From JAJRVM01 sp041752115 (GTDB lineage Bacteria > Planctomycetota > Planctomycetia > Pirellulales > Pirellulaceae): a stretch of 64,000 nucleotides of DNA. Position numbers and translations under genes: made by a program. Position 1 is the first letter of the stretch; each line of letters begins with the position of its first letter. The DNA is taken from positions 10,383 through 74,382 of the forward strand of contig JBGSHS010000179.1 of assembly GCA_041752115.1 (NCBI GenBank), given 5' to 3'. The notes under the pieces are model-generated. The model was not told the DNA's origin, ran no database searches, and saw nothing but the letters and a program-made list of their open reading frames with translations. Positions 17,965 through 26,407 of this stretch are shown here, one piece after another.

Positions 17965-19062
17965 ATGTTCCCATTGAAGCAGATGACGCGTGTTTCGCAT
18001 GACCGCATTTTGAGCACTGTGCTGGCCGCCAGCATGGTCATTCCAGGCAGCATCCGATCGTTCGGCCAGGAGAACCCTGCCGCTCAACCACCGCGAGAAT
18101 CGGCGTCCGAATCGACACGCGGGGCAACTTCACAGCCCGCGAATGCCACTCAACCGTCACACCAGATTCAGATTTTTCCACTGAAGAACGCCGAGGCGAA
18201 AGATGTGAGCCAGACCATCCGGCAGTTACATGAAGGACAGCGGCCCCCCTCGGCTTACCAAATCGCCGTCGACCAGCGGACCAATTCGATCATCATCAGT
18301 GCCCAGTCGGCAATGATTGCCGAGATTGAGGAATTGATCACAGCCCTTGACAAGGCGGCGGGCCAGGAGCAGGACCAGCAGGTGAAGATCTTCCAGTTGC
18401 TTTATAATCAGGTGTCCCCACCGTTGCTGAACATGCTCTCAACGGTGGCGGACAATCAAACACGTCTGTCAGCCGACGAACGGATAAATGCCATCATCGC
18501 GGCCGGCCCCACTCCTTCTCTGCAGATAATCGAAGCCCTGGTGCTCAGGCTTGAAGAGATGGCATCAGCCAATATGAAGTTGGCAGGCCAAACGCCTCAG
18601 GAAATGCAGCTACGGCTCGTCTGGCTGGCCGCCGGTCTTGCCGATTCCTCGGCCGACGATCCTCCGCAGGACCTGCGAAACGTCCTGAGTGAACTGGAGA
18701 AGATCGGAGTGACAGGCCTGAAACTTATTACTCAGACGGTAGTCAAGACGATCGATGGACAGCAGTTCAGCGTCAGCGGATCTGCCCAATTAGACGAGCC
18801 CTGCCGCTTGAACATCTCGGGCAGTATCATGCAAGACCGCCCCTCCTTCGCCAGCAGCCCGGATGCGGTGGCTCAGCGGAGTCTGAAACTGCAGATTTCA
18901 GCCTTCGGAGAAGGGAATCCCAATTCGCGTTTATGTCAGTTGGAAACGACGATCCATGCACCACCTGGACAGAGCGTGGTGTTGGGCGTGACCCCCATCA
19001 ATTCGAAGCCCACCGTGTTTGTCGTGCAGATGATGCTCCCCGCAGGTGAGGCCAAGAAATAG
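17965..19062 (+). CDS. Exported protein with secretin N-type domains
   Basis: A 365-residue protein preceded by a perfect AAGGAGG, which sets the start at ATG 17965. A signal-like segment (about 19-43) leads to a Ser/Thr/Pro-rich linker. Two secretin-N (NolW-like) units follow: IQIFPLKNAEAKDVSQTIRQ with DQRTNSIIISAQ, and KIFQLLYNQVSPPLLNMLST with DERINAIIAAG. The C-terminal ~160 residues (QLRLVWLAAGLAD onward) are not recognised. There is no secretin pore domain, so it is not a full secretin. It lies directly after the sigma/anti-sigma pair and may be part of that regulon. Confidence 0.75.
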   Translation: MFPLKQMTRVSHDRILSTVLAASMVIPGSIRSFGQENPAAQPPRESASESTRGATSQPANATQPSHQIQIFPLKNAEAKDVSQTIRQLHEGQRPPSAYQIAVDQRTNSIIISAQSAMIAEIEELITALDKAAGQEQDQQVKIFQLLYNQVSPPLLNMLSTVADNQTRLSADERINAIIAAGPTPSLQIIEALVLRLEEMASANMKLAGQTPQEMQLRLVWLAAGLADSSADDPPQDLRNVLSELEKIGVTGLKLITQTVVKTIDGQQFSVSGSAQLDEPCRLNISGSIMQDRPSFASSPDAVAQRSLKLQISAFGEGNPNSRLCQLETTIHAPPGQSVVLGVTPINSKPTVFVVQMMLPAGEAKK

Positions 19063-19114
19063 CGGGACGTGCGCAATACAAGCCAAGAGATCCGGCATGT
19101 CAAGGAGACTCGTC

Positions 19115-19978
19115 ATGAATGCTCCTCCGCGTGCGGCTGCATACTGTTCAACTGCCGCGTTGGTAACGCTCCTACTACTGAACGTCGCTGCGGGGACCAA
19201 CGGGCAGGACGTGCCGGTACCGGCTGCTGAGGCGGAGCACGTTCGCGTGCATGAGTTTTCCTCGCCGTATCAGCAAGGCGTAACGAAGGTTCGAATCCTC
19301 TTGCCGGATGTGGTGCAACCCGAAGTGCGCTATCGCTGTCTGTATGTACTGCCGGTCGAGGCGCGCGACGAACATCACTATGGCGATGGCTTACAGGAAT
19401 GCCGGCAAGCCAATATCCATAACCGCTTCCAACTGGTCTGTGTGGCCCCGACCTTTTCCCATCTTCCCTGGTATGCCGATCATCCGACGGATCTGGAGAT
19501 CCGACAAGAGTCGTATTTCACCCGCGTTGTTGTGCCCTGGGTGGACGAGAACCTCCCGGTACAGCGTGAAGCAGCGGGGCGCCTGCTGGTCGGTTTCAGC
19601 AAGTCCGGGTGGGGCGCTTTCAGCTTGCTCTTGCGGCATTCGGATCTCTTTGGCAGAGCCGCTGCGTGGGATGCGCCGCTCATGATGCGGCGGCCCGACA
19701 ACTACGGCATGCAGCCGATCTTCGGGACGTTTGCGAATTTCCAGACGTATCAGATCTCGCGTTTGCTCCGAGAAAAGAGTCCCGAGCTAGGAAATGAGCC
19801 ACGGCTGATCCATCTGGGCTACGGGAACTTTCGCGAGCACCACGAGCGGGCAGAGTCGCTATTGAATGAGATGGGCGTACGTCATGTGTACCGCGACGGC
19901 CCGCCACGCGAACACCACTGGCACAGCGGCTGGCTCCCGGAAGCCGTCGAACTGCTGGTGAAGGACGATGGGGAGTAG
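19115..19978 (+). CDS. Exported esterase-like alpha/beta hydrolase
   Basis: A 287-residue protein with signal peptide (residues 1-30). An AAGGAG site eight bases upstream of ATG 19115 decides the start. The nucleophile elbow is GFSKSGWGA (160-168, Ser162), a late Asp may be in AAWDAPLM, and a His-rich end (HHWHSGWLPE) supplies the catalytic His. The fold resembles esterase-D/feruloyl-esterase-like enzymes, so an acyl ester of a carbohydrate is a plausible substrate, but none can be assigned. It is 52 bases after the secretin-N-domain gene and probably co-transcribed with it. Confidence 0.78.
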   Translation: MNAPPRAAAYCSTAALVTLLLLNVAAGTNGQDVPVPAAEAEHVRVHEFSSPYQQGVTKVRILLPDVVQPEVRYRCLYVLPVEARDEHHYGDGLQECRQANIHNRFQLVCVAPTFSHLPWYADHPTDLEIRQESYFTRVVVPWVDENLPVQREAAGRLLVGFSKSGWGAFSLLLRHSDLFGRAAAWDAPLMMRRPDNYGMQPIFGTFANFQTYQISRLLREKSPELGNEPRLIHLGYGNFREHHERAESLLNEMGVRHVYRDGPPREHHWHSGWLPEAVELLVKDDGE

Positions 19979-20014
19979 TCCCGGCGATTCAACCTGCCTG
20001 TTGGCTCGACCGAA

Positions 20015-21154
20015 TTACGAGGTAATTCTGCGGAGGTTACAGGCCGACAACGAACGGTCACCAAGGTAGAGGTCGATAACGCGTTGATGCACTACGTCGA
20101 CATATGCCAGCAGGACCTTGTCGGACCCACCGGTCGATCCGAGTTCTTCCATCCTCCTGCTCACGTAGCGGCGAGTCTCGTCGGGAGCGGGAAGGCTCAG
20201 CCACGGAATCGTGGCATCCCGCCACGATCGAGATTCTCCCCGACCGATGCGCTGCAGCATGGCATCTACGGCACTCGACTCGATTGGGGCCAGACAGCGT
20301 TTGCTGACGGTCATGACACTCCATCTCATGGACTCACGTTCCTGTTCTTCGAAATCAAGGCCCTCCCATTCGCCGCTGTTCAGCCAGAGTATCTGTGCCG
20401 ACTGCGACGGCAGGACAGGATCGAGAGCAAGGACGTACGGATGATGCGAAAAGAGGCTCGAAGTAACCAGCGTCACCATCTTCCCATCGTGCAGAACAGA
20501 CGGGCCCTTTCTTGCCAGGTCATGTTGGTGGCCTCGATAGATTCGCTCGACGCCGAACTTCCTGCACGCGACCGTTGTCACATCGGGTCCGAAACGCACT
20601 CCTTTGCCTCGCATGCTATTATTGCGTTCACCAGCAAACCGGAGAGTGCAATCGGAGCAGAGAATGTCGATCCGCTGCTCTGCCGTGAGATCCATCAGAT
20701 CGTTCGCCTCGAGGACTCTGGTCGAAATCCCTCCGTGCAGAAACAAGAGTCTCTGGGGAATCACTGCGTACAAATGAAGTCGCGTGAGGAATGGCCTGAA
20801 GACGGTCTCGAAGAAGAGTGACCAACTGCCCCACTTTTCTTCCGCCTCGTCGCGCAAATCGCACGGCGAAAAATCTGGTTCTCCCGCAGCCGAGTAGACT
20901 TCATGGTTACCTTGGATCGCGACAACCCGCTCAGGATACGCGCGAAGAAGCTGGTCGATCCGTTCCACAACTTCCACTCCTTGACCACCGCGATCAGCAT
21001 AATCGCCCAGAAGAACCAGAATATCTTCATCGGGCGCAAAATGCCGCAACAGCCTCGACAAGGTGCGAGCGTCTCCATGAATATCGCCCGCGACAAGGAT
21101 TCGTCGAGTTCTGGCTAGAAGCGTCTCCTCGAGTACCCGAACGGTCTGATTCAT
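20015..21154 (-). CDS. PPP-family metallophosphoesterase (Ser/Thr phosphatase-like)
   Basis: A 379-residue cytoplasmic phosphatase of the calcineurin-like fold. Metal-binding motifs are GDIHGD (23-28), GDYADRG (50-56), GNHE (82-85), LHGGIS (near 140) and RGHQHD (near 210), which together indicate the PPP class. The ~110-residue C-terminal tail (from about 265) is not recognised. It could reverse Ser/Thr kinases such as the one at 1-2201, or act on nucleotides; the sequence does not tell. It faces a small membrane zinc-ribbon protein across a 281-bp divergent region. Confidence 0.87.
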   Translation of the reverse strand: MNQTVRVLEETLLARTRRILVAGDIHGDARTLSRLLRHFAPDEDILVLLGDYADRGGQGVEVVERIDQLLRAYPERVVAIQGNHEVYSAAGEPDFSPCDLRDEAEEKWGSWSLFFETVFRPFLTRLHLYAVIPQRLLFLHGGISTRVLEANDLMDLTAEQRIDILCSDCTLRFAGERNNSMRGKGVRFGPDVTTVACRKFGVERIYRGHQHDLARKGPSVLHDGKMVTLVTSSLFSHHPYVLALDPVLPSQSAQILWLNSGEWEGLDFEEQERESMRWSVMTVSKRCLAPIESSAVDAMLQRIGRGESRSWRDATIPWLSLPAPDETRRYVSRRMEELGSTGGSDKVLLAYVDVVHQRVIDLYLGDRSLSACNLRRITS

Positions 21155-21435
21155 CTTCCGACTCCCGGACGGTTTCTACACGTGACTTGGTGATTTAGAA
21201 TAACGACACCGAGGAGACGGTTCCAGTGAGCGTGGTTTCCCCGGTCAAATCGCCACATACAGCTTCCTGGCAGAATCGACGCCCGCAGGACTTGCAGGTT
21301 CAACGGAGGGGAGATACAACGACGGACGCGGTTGTATTCAGGCAAAACGACCGTTCGGTCTGCGACTCTGCATTGGTCAGACTGTCCTGCCGATCATCGT
21401 TTGTCCTGGCCAGTCAAATCAGGTGTGGATGAATC

Positions 21436-21981
21436 ATGATCCTTGCTCAATCCGGCGACGCTGTGGCCATGATCATTCTGTTGATCGTGTTCCTGCTGAT
21501 GGGGACGGTGTGCGTGCTGGCGTTTGCCTTGCTGATGCGACCGTGGCTGCAGGCGTTCTTGTCGGGGACACCAGTTTCCGCTCTTGATGTGCTTGGGATG
21601 CGATTGAGACGCACCGACGTCAATCAAGTCCTCCGCTCGCTCATCATGGCCAACCAGGCTGGAGTGACACTGACGGCGCGAGAGGCTGAACGAGCGTTAC
21701 TGCGAGGAGCCGATCTGGAGAAGCTGACACTGGCCCTGATCGAAGGCCGTCGTCAGGGCCAGGAACTTGTTTTTGAAGACCTTGTCGAAGCCGATATGGC
21801 AGGTCGCCTCGCCGAAATGCTGAAAACGCCACCGCATTCAACCGCAGCTTCCGAGTCACCGCGTGGCAATTCCTCCGAGTTCCGGCGAACAGCGTATCAG
21901 ACAGCCCGTATCTGCCCCAAATGCTCGGCACAAGCTACGGATGACAGCACGATCTGTCGCCACTGTGGCGGTATCCTGTAA
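21436..21981 (+). CDS. Membrane protein: FloA-type N-terminal region fused to a zinc ribbon
   Basis: A 181-residue protein. Residues 8-33 form a TM helix. Residues 37-130 (VSALDVLGMRLRRTDVNQVL, then IMANQAGVTLTAREAERALL and LALIEGRRQGQELVFEDLVE) match the conserved N-terminal part of flotillin-like FloA (UPF0365). The SPFH/flotillin body that normally follows is absent. Instead a Ser-rich linker leads to a C4 zinc ribbon with Cys160, 163, 174 and 177 (CPKC and CRHC). The start is ATG 21436. The FloA match is from memory of the family; function in membrane microdomain organisation is inference. Confidence 0.75.
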   Translation: MILAQSGDAVAMIILLIVFLLMGTVCVLAFALLMRPWLQAFLSGTPVSALDVLGMRLRRTDVNQVLRSLIMANQAGVTLTAREAERALLRGADLEKLTLALIEGRRQGQELVFEDLVEADMAGRLAEMLKTPPHSTAASESPRGNSSEFRRTAYQTARICPKCSAQATDDSTICRHCGGIL

Positions 21982-22845
21982 CCGCCTCCGGTGGCTGCGG
22001 TCGCGCAGACCGCGGGGATGTGGAGAACGAACGGCGCGGGGCAGGTCGCGAGCGAAAGCTCACGCTACGACGTGGCTGCGGTCGCGCAGACCGCGGGTGA
22101 AGTGGCGAGCGGATGGCGAATCTCCCATGCTCTGCGCGAGCACGGTTACGTTCTGCGCGAGCGCGGCAACGACGATTTCAGGCATGATGGCAGACTTTGG
22201 TGAGCAGCAGCTCACGTTATGCGGCGACCGCAAGGCGATCGGGGAGCCCGGTTTGGGGAAACTGGCACCTCCAGTGGGGCAATTGACATCGGGAGAAAGA
22301 TCCCTAGATTGGGGACCGGGTCAATTGGAGTAGCTGACGAAGATTGCGGGTTGTTTTCGGCGTGGTCGTGCCACGGCGTCCCTTTTGGCGGCGGCGAGGA
22401 AGGCGTTGAAAACTGCGAAACGTTTTTTCTCTCAACAGGTTACGGCGGTCTTGGTGCCGTCCGATCCGGGCACCTGCCGGGTGTTCGTCCAGCGGGTTTC
22501 CAAGTGAGGAACGAATTCCCAGCAAGGCTGGGGGGCTTTGGACGGCCAGCACACGCCAGAATTGCCGCCGCGAGCGCACCAGGTCTGAATGCGGCGGTCG
22601 CAGATCCTGAGAGGCTGGGCCCCCTCCCACCCTGGCTTGCCCCGCATGGCTTGAGCGCGTTTGGGGGGAAGCCCTGTTTACAACAGCGCCGCGAACCGGC
22701 TGGTACGGCGCTCGCCGCTTCCGGGATTTGCGGTGCGGCCGGGACGTGGCCTGGCCGACATGTGCGGCAGGTGGAGAGCGCGACAGGGAACGAAACACCG
22801 TGGGTAACCACGAACTCTATGAGACGAGTGAGGTAGATTGAACTG
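21982..22845. other. Long intergenic region with palindromic direct repeats
   Basis: The first ~190 bases hold short repeats (see the entry at 21991). The remaining ~650 bases before pckG carry only frames without credible starts or homology. A T-run near 22425 has no strong stem. No RNA family was recognised. Confidence 0.45.
21991..22170. repeat. 26-bp direct repeat containing a hairpin, plus TGCGCGAGC motifs
   Basis: Two identical 26-bp copies (21991-22016 and 22072-22097), each containing the inverted repeat GCGGTC-GCGCA-GACCGC. Between them lies a segment with AGCGAAAGCTCACGCTACGA. After them, two TGCGCGAGC motifs (about 22130-22165) match motifs at 43871-43948 and 61850. They appear to be short dispersed REP-like elements; there is no associated gene. 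Confidence 0.8.
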
Positions 22846-24630
22846 ATGAAGACGAACCATAAGAGACTGCTCGCCTGGGTGTCGGAAATCGAAGTGTTGT
22901 GCCAGCCCGACCGCGTGGAGTGGGCAGACGGCTCGCCGGAAGAATACGATCGTCTGATGCAGCTGATGGTCGATCAGGGGATGGCGATTCGGCTTGACGA
23001 TACCAGGCGTCCCAACAGTTTCCTCTTCCGCAGCGACCCGAGCGACGTGGCGCGAGTGGAAGCACGGACGTTCATCGCATCGGCCAGACCGGAGGATGCT
23101 GGCCCGACGAACAACTGGATCGACCCGGCGCAGCTCAAGAGCACGATGAGGGAGCTTTATCGCGGCTGCATGCGGGGCCGCACGATGTACGTGATCCCGT
23201 TCTCGATGGGTCCCATCGGCTCCCCGATCTCCAAAATCGGCGTGGAAATCACCGACTCGCCCTATGTGACGGCGAACATGCACATCATGACGCGTGTTGG
23301 AGACAAGGTGCTGGAGGCCTTGGGGGACAGCGGCGAGTTCATTCCGTGTCTGCATTCGGTGGGAGCTCCGCTGGCCGATGGTCAAGAGGACGTTTCCTGG
23401 CCGTGTGCGCCGATGGAGCAGAAGTATATTGCTCATTTTCCCGAGGAGAACCTGATCTGGTCGTATGGATCGGGCTATGGCGGCAACGCGTTGTTGGGCA
23501 AGAAGTGCCTCGCTTTGCGCATCGCCTCGACGATGGCGCGGCGTGAGGGCTGGCTGGCCGAGCACATGTTGATCCTGCGGTTGACTAATCCTCAGGGGCG
23601 ACGGTTCCACATCGCGGCCGCGTTTCCTTCGGCCTGTGGCAAGACGAATCTCGCCATGCTCCAGCCGACGATTAAGGGCTGGAAGTGCGAGTGCATTGGG
23701 GACGACATTGCCTGGATGAAGATTGGCTCCGATGGCCGGCTGTATGCAATCAATCCGGAAGCCGGTTTCTTTGGCGTGGCACCGGGAACGAGCATGAAAT
23801 CGAATCCAGCCGCGATGCGCACGCTGGAACGGAACTGCATCTTCACCAACTGCGCTCTGACCGAAGACGACGATATCTGGTGGGAGGGCATGGACGAACC
23901 TTGCCATCGCGCGATCGACTGGAAGGGAAAGTCGTGGACGCCGGAGAGCACAGGCAAGGCGGCCCATCCCAACGCTCGTTTCACGGCGCCGGCGGCCCAG
24001 TGTCCGGTGATTTGTCCCGACTGGGAAGATCCAGCGGGCGTGCCGATCGATATCTTTGTGTTCGGTGGTCGTCGCACGCGAACCGTTCCGCTCGTCACGC
24101 AGGCGTTCGATTTCGAGCACGGCGTGTTTATGGGCGCGATGGCCGCGTCGGAAACAACCGCGGCGGCCCTGGACGTGGGGCAGACGCTGCGACGCGATCC
24201 GTTTGCCATGCTGCCGTTCTGCGGCTACAACATGGCCGACTATTGGTCCCACTGGTTCGCGATGGGGGACAAGCTCGGCGACAAGGCACCAGCCGTCTTC
24301 TACGTCAACTGGTTCCGGACCTCGCGTGACGGCCGCTGGCTGTGGCCTGGATTCGGCGAGAACAGCCGCGTGCTGAAATGGATGTGCGAGCGGCTGGAAG
24401 GAAAGATTGGAGCGAACGAAACGCCGATCGGCTACATGCCGAGGCTGGACGACTTCGACATGAAGGGCTTGGAGATTCCCGCGGAGGATTTCGAGGAATT
24501 GATGGAGGTCGACCGCCAGGCCTTCCGAACGGAATTGGAGGAGGCTGTTGAGTACCTGGCTCAATTCGGCGACAAAGTTCCTCCACGGTTGACGGAGCAA
24601 CTGCGGGCGCTCCAGACGCGACTCGGCTGA
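22846..24630 (+). CDS. pckG: Phosphoenolpyruvate carboxykinase (GTP)
   Basis: A 594-residue cytoplasmic enzyme converting oxaloacetate and GTP to phosphoenolpyruvate, CO2 and GDP, the first committed step of gluconeogenesis. The GTP-type P-loop FPSACGKTN is at 260-268. Other family blocks are MGPIGSPISKIGVEITDS, WSYGSGYGGNALLGKK, GDDIAWMKIGSDGRLYAINP, PEAGFFGVAPGTS and FGGRRTRTVPLV. Length matches the family. The start is ATG 22846. The unknown gene downstream begins 79 bases later on the same strand and may be co-transcribed. Confidence 0.97.
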   Translation: MKTNHKRLLAWVSEIEVLCQPDRVEWADGSPEEYDRLMQLMVDQGMAIRLDDTRRPNSFLFRSDPSDVARVEARTFIASARPEDAGPTNNWIDPAQLKSTMRELYRGCMRGRTMYVIPFSMGPIGSPISKIGVEITDSPYVTANMHIMTRVGDKVLEALGDSGEFIPCLHSVGAPLADGQEDVSWPCAPMEQKYIAHFPEENLIWSYGSGYGGNALLGKKCLALRIASTMARREGWLAEHMLILRLTNPQGRRFHIAAAFPSACGKTNLAMLQPTIKGWKCECIGDDIAWMKIGSDGRLYAINPEAGFFGVAPGTSMKSNPAAMRTLERNCIFTNCALTEDDDIWWEGMDEPCHRAIDWKGKSWTPESTGKAAHPNARFTAPAAQCPVICPDWEDPAGVPIDIFVFGGRRTRTVPLVTQAFDFEHGVFMGAMAASETTAAALDVGQTLRRDPFAMLPFCGYNMADYWSHWFAMGDKLGDKAPAVFYVNWFRTSRDGRWLWPGFGENSRVLKWMCERLEGKIGANETPIGYMPRLDDFDMKGLEIPAEDFEELMEVDRQAFRTELEEAVEYLAQFGDKVPPRLTEQLRALQTRLG

Positions 24631-24709
24631 CGCGATCCGCCTGTGCCACACCGCTGGGCCGTGTCATCGGAGCCGATTGCCGGAGAAGCAAGTCGAGCGA
24701 GGTTTGACC

Positions 24710-26389
24710 ATGCACGAAGCCATCAGCGAAATCGAGGGGATTGCTCTCCATTTCGCTCCCCGTCCCCTGATCACTGTCCTGGGAGTCAAGTATCTTCACC
24801 TGCGAGTCCAGGACGGTACCGATCTGTACGTGACGGAGCATGGCCTGCCGTTCACCAAGTGCCTGCTCCCGGAAAATCACTGGGCGGATGATGCGTGGAT
24901 GAAGAAGCACAGCGTGCGGCTGCCGGGCACGAGCGCTCTGTTCAAGGTGACGACCAAGGAGGTGGAGGGGCAGAGCAAGGACATTGTGGTCAAGTGGAAT
25001 CGGATGGGTCAGGACATTCCGGGTGAGACGCGCGCGGTCGACGCTTCCACGGCGGAATTCAACAGCCCGTTCATGGAATTCAGCCTCGTGCTGGAGATGC
25101 GAGGCACGCACAGCGAATCGCCCGGCCGCCTCTACACACACCGGCCCCTGGCGATCTATGTGCCCCGCAAGTTCGTGCATGGCGAACAGCTGGGGCGGCG
25201 TCGCTGCAAAATGGAAGCCATTCAGCGCACCCACGAAGAAGTTCCGATCGATTGGAACCGGAACTACGCGGTGATCTATGAGTGGCTCAAAGGGATCGAC
25301 GCCGCCGAGGCCTGCCGCAAAGGACTGCTCACCCGAGACGAACTGGCAGAACTGGTGAAACAGGCGCACCTTGACTTGAATCATAAAGGCTTTGCCGTCA
25401 GCGATAACAAACCGCAGCACATCATCGTGCGTCCGATGCCCAACAACGGACTGATGAAGGACCCGACCGGCAAGGTGCTCTACGGGCTGGTCGATTTTGA
25501 ACTGCTCAAACGGACGCCCGAACGCGAAGAACAGCTCCGCAAACAGAAACGGCAGGATTACCTGATCCGACAGGCACGTCGATTTGAACCACACTGGCAG
25601 TTCCCGGAAGAACTGACCCCCGTTCGCATCATGGGAGTGGATTACGTGTACGGCCAGGTCGAGAGTACCGGTGGGGCGCTGTGGGTCGTGGGACGCGATC
25701 CGATGCTGTTCGACTATTTCCTGCCCGAGAAATGGCGTCGCACGCCACGCACCCGCATCAGCGCTTCGCAGCAGGTCTTCGAAACGGTCACCAAAGACAA
25801 CGTGCATCTGGTGTGGCGGGTGTCGCGAGTGGGACAGATCCCCGATGCCGATCCCTTCGTGCGGCGTGAGAAACACATCCTGGACCATGGCTACAACAGT
25901 CCCTTTGAAGAATTCTCCATCGCCATGGAACTGTCGCGAAAAGGGATCGAAACAACCTATCCGCGCGCGATCTACATGACGGGACACAAGTCCACCGTCT
26001 CGTCCTCGCTCGTCGACCACAGCCGCTATGAAAACCATGCAGAGCTGCGCACGCCTGAAGGGCATTCGTTGCTGAGCCGCCAGCACGAATACGTCACGAT
26101 CTGGGGTTACTGGAATGGACCCGATGACGCTCTGGCGGCCAAAGACGAGGCGATGTACAAGGGCATCGATGCTCTGTCGGCGTACCGCGAAGGACGACTT
26201 TCCCAGCGGGAATACCTGCGGGTCGTGCAAGTTGCCCGACGCAGGCTGCGGACCGCCGGCATTGAAGATCTCAGCCTGCGCGGCAATCATCTCCTGTTGT
26301 CGATCGACCGCGAACAGAAGCTGGCGGTCGACGAGAAAAATCTCCCCTTGGTCCGCATCTGCAACTTCGAACTGCTCAGACGCACCTGA
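24710..26389 (+). CDS. Unknown internally duplicated protein, possibly pseudokinase-like
   Basis: A 559-residue soluble protein of unknown function made of two related halves (about 76-266 and 355-556). Shared landmarks are FNSPFMEFSLVLEM (118-130) with YNSPFEEFSIAMEL (395-408), AVIYEWLKGIDAAEACRKG (187-205) with the WGYWNGPDDALAAK block, and VDFELLKRT (261-269) with CNFELLRRT at the C-terminus. The first half has features like a kinase fold: VVKW (Lys95), HLDLNHKGFAVSDNKPQHII (220-239) and VDFE. The second half lacks the corresponding polar residues. I use ATG 24710; a TTG at 24677 is possible. It directly follows pckG, so a regulatory or metabolic link is conceivable. The kinase reading is tentative. 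Confidence 0.6.
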   Translation: MHEAISEIEGIALHFAPRPLITVLGVKYLHLRVQDGTDLYVTEHGLPFTKCLLPENHWADDAWMKKHSVRLPGTSALFKVTTKEVEGQSKDIVVKWNRMGQDIPGETRAVDASTAEFNSPFMEFSLVLEMRGTHSESPGRLYTHRPLAIYVPRKFVHGEQLGRRRCKMEAIQRTHEEVPIDWNRNYAVIYEWLKGIDAAEACRKGLLTRDELAELVKQAHLDLNHKGFAVSDNKPQHIIVRPMPNNGLMKDPTGKVLYGLVDFELLKRTPEREEQLRKQKRQDYLIRQARRFEPHWQFPEELTPVRIMGVDYVYGQVESTGGALWVVGRDPMLFDYFLPEKWRRTPRTRISASQQVFETVTKDNVHLVWRVSRVGQIPDADPFVRREKHILDHGYNSPFEEFSIAMELSRKGIETTYPRAIYMTGHKSTVSSSLVDHSRYENHAELRTPEGHSLLSRQHEYVTIWGYWNGPDDALAAKDEAMYKGIDALSAYREGRLSQREYLRVVQVARRRLRTAGIEDLSLRGNHLLLSIDREQKLAVDEKNLPLVRICNFELLRRT

Positions 26390-26407
26390 TCGATACAGCA
26401 CTGCGCG

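Noticed and set aside
17965..19062. Complete type II/III secretin
   Set aside because: Only N-type domains are present; no secretin pore domain and no neighbouring secretion genes.
22380..22460. Intrinsic terminator or structured RNA near a T-run
   Set aside because: No stable stem directly precedes the T-run and no RNA family signature was recognised.
22678..26401. Very long open frames antisense to pckG and to the duplicated-protein gene
   Set aside because: They mirror strongly coding GC-rich genes; the translations are Arg/His/Gln-rich with no family motifs, and the plus-strand proteins are clear.
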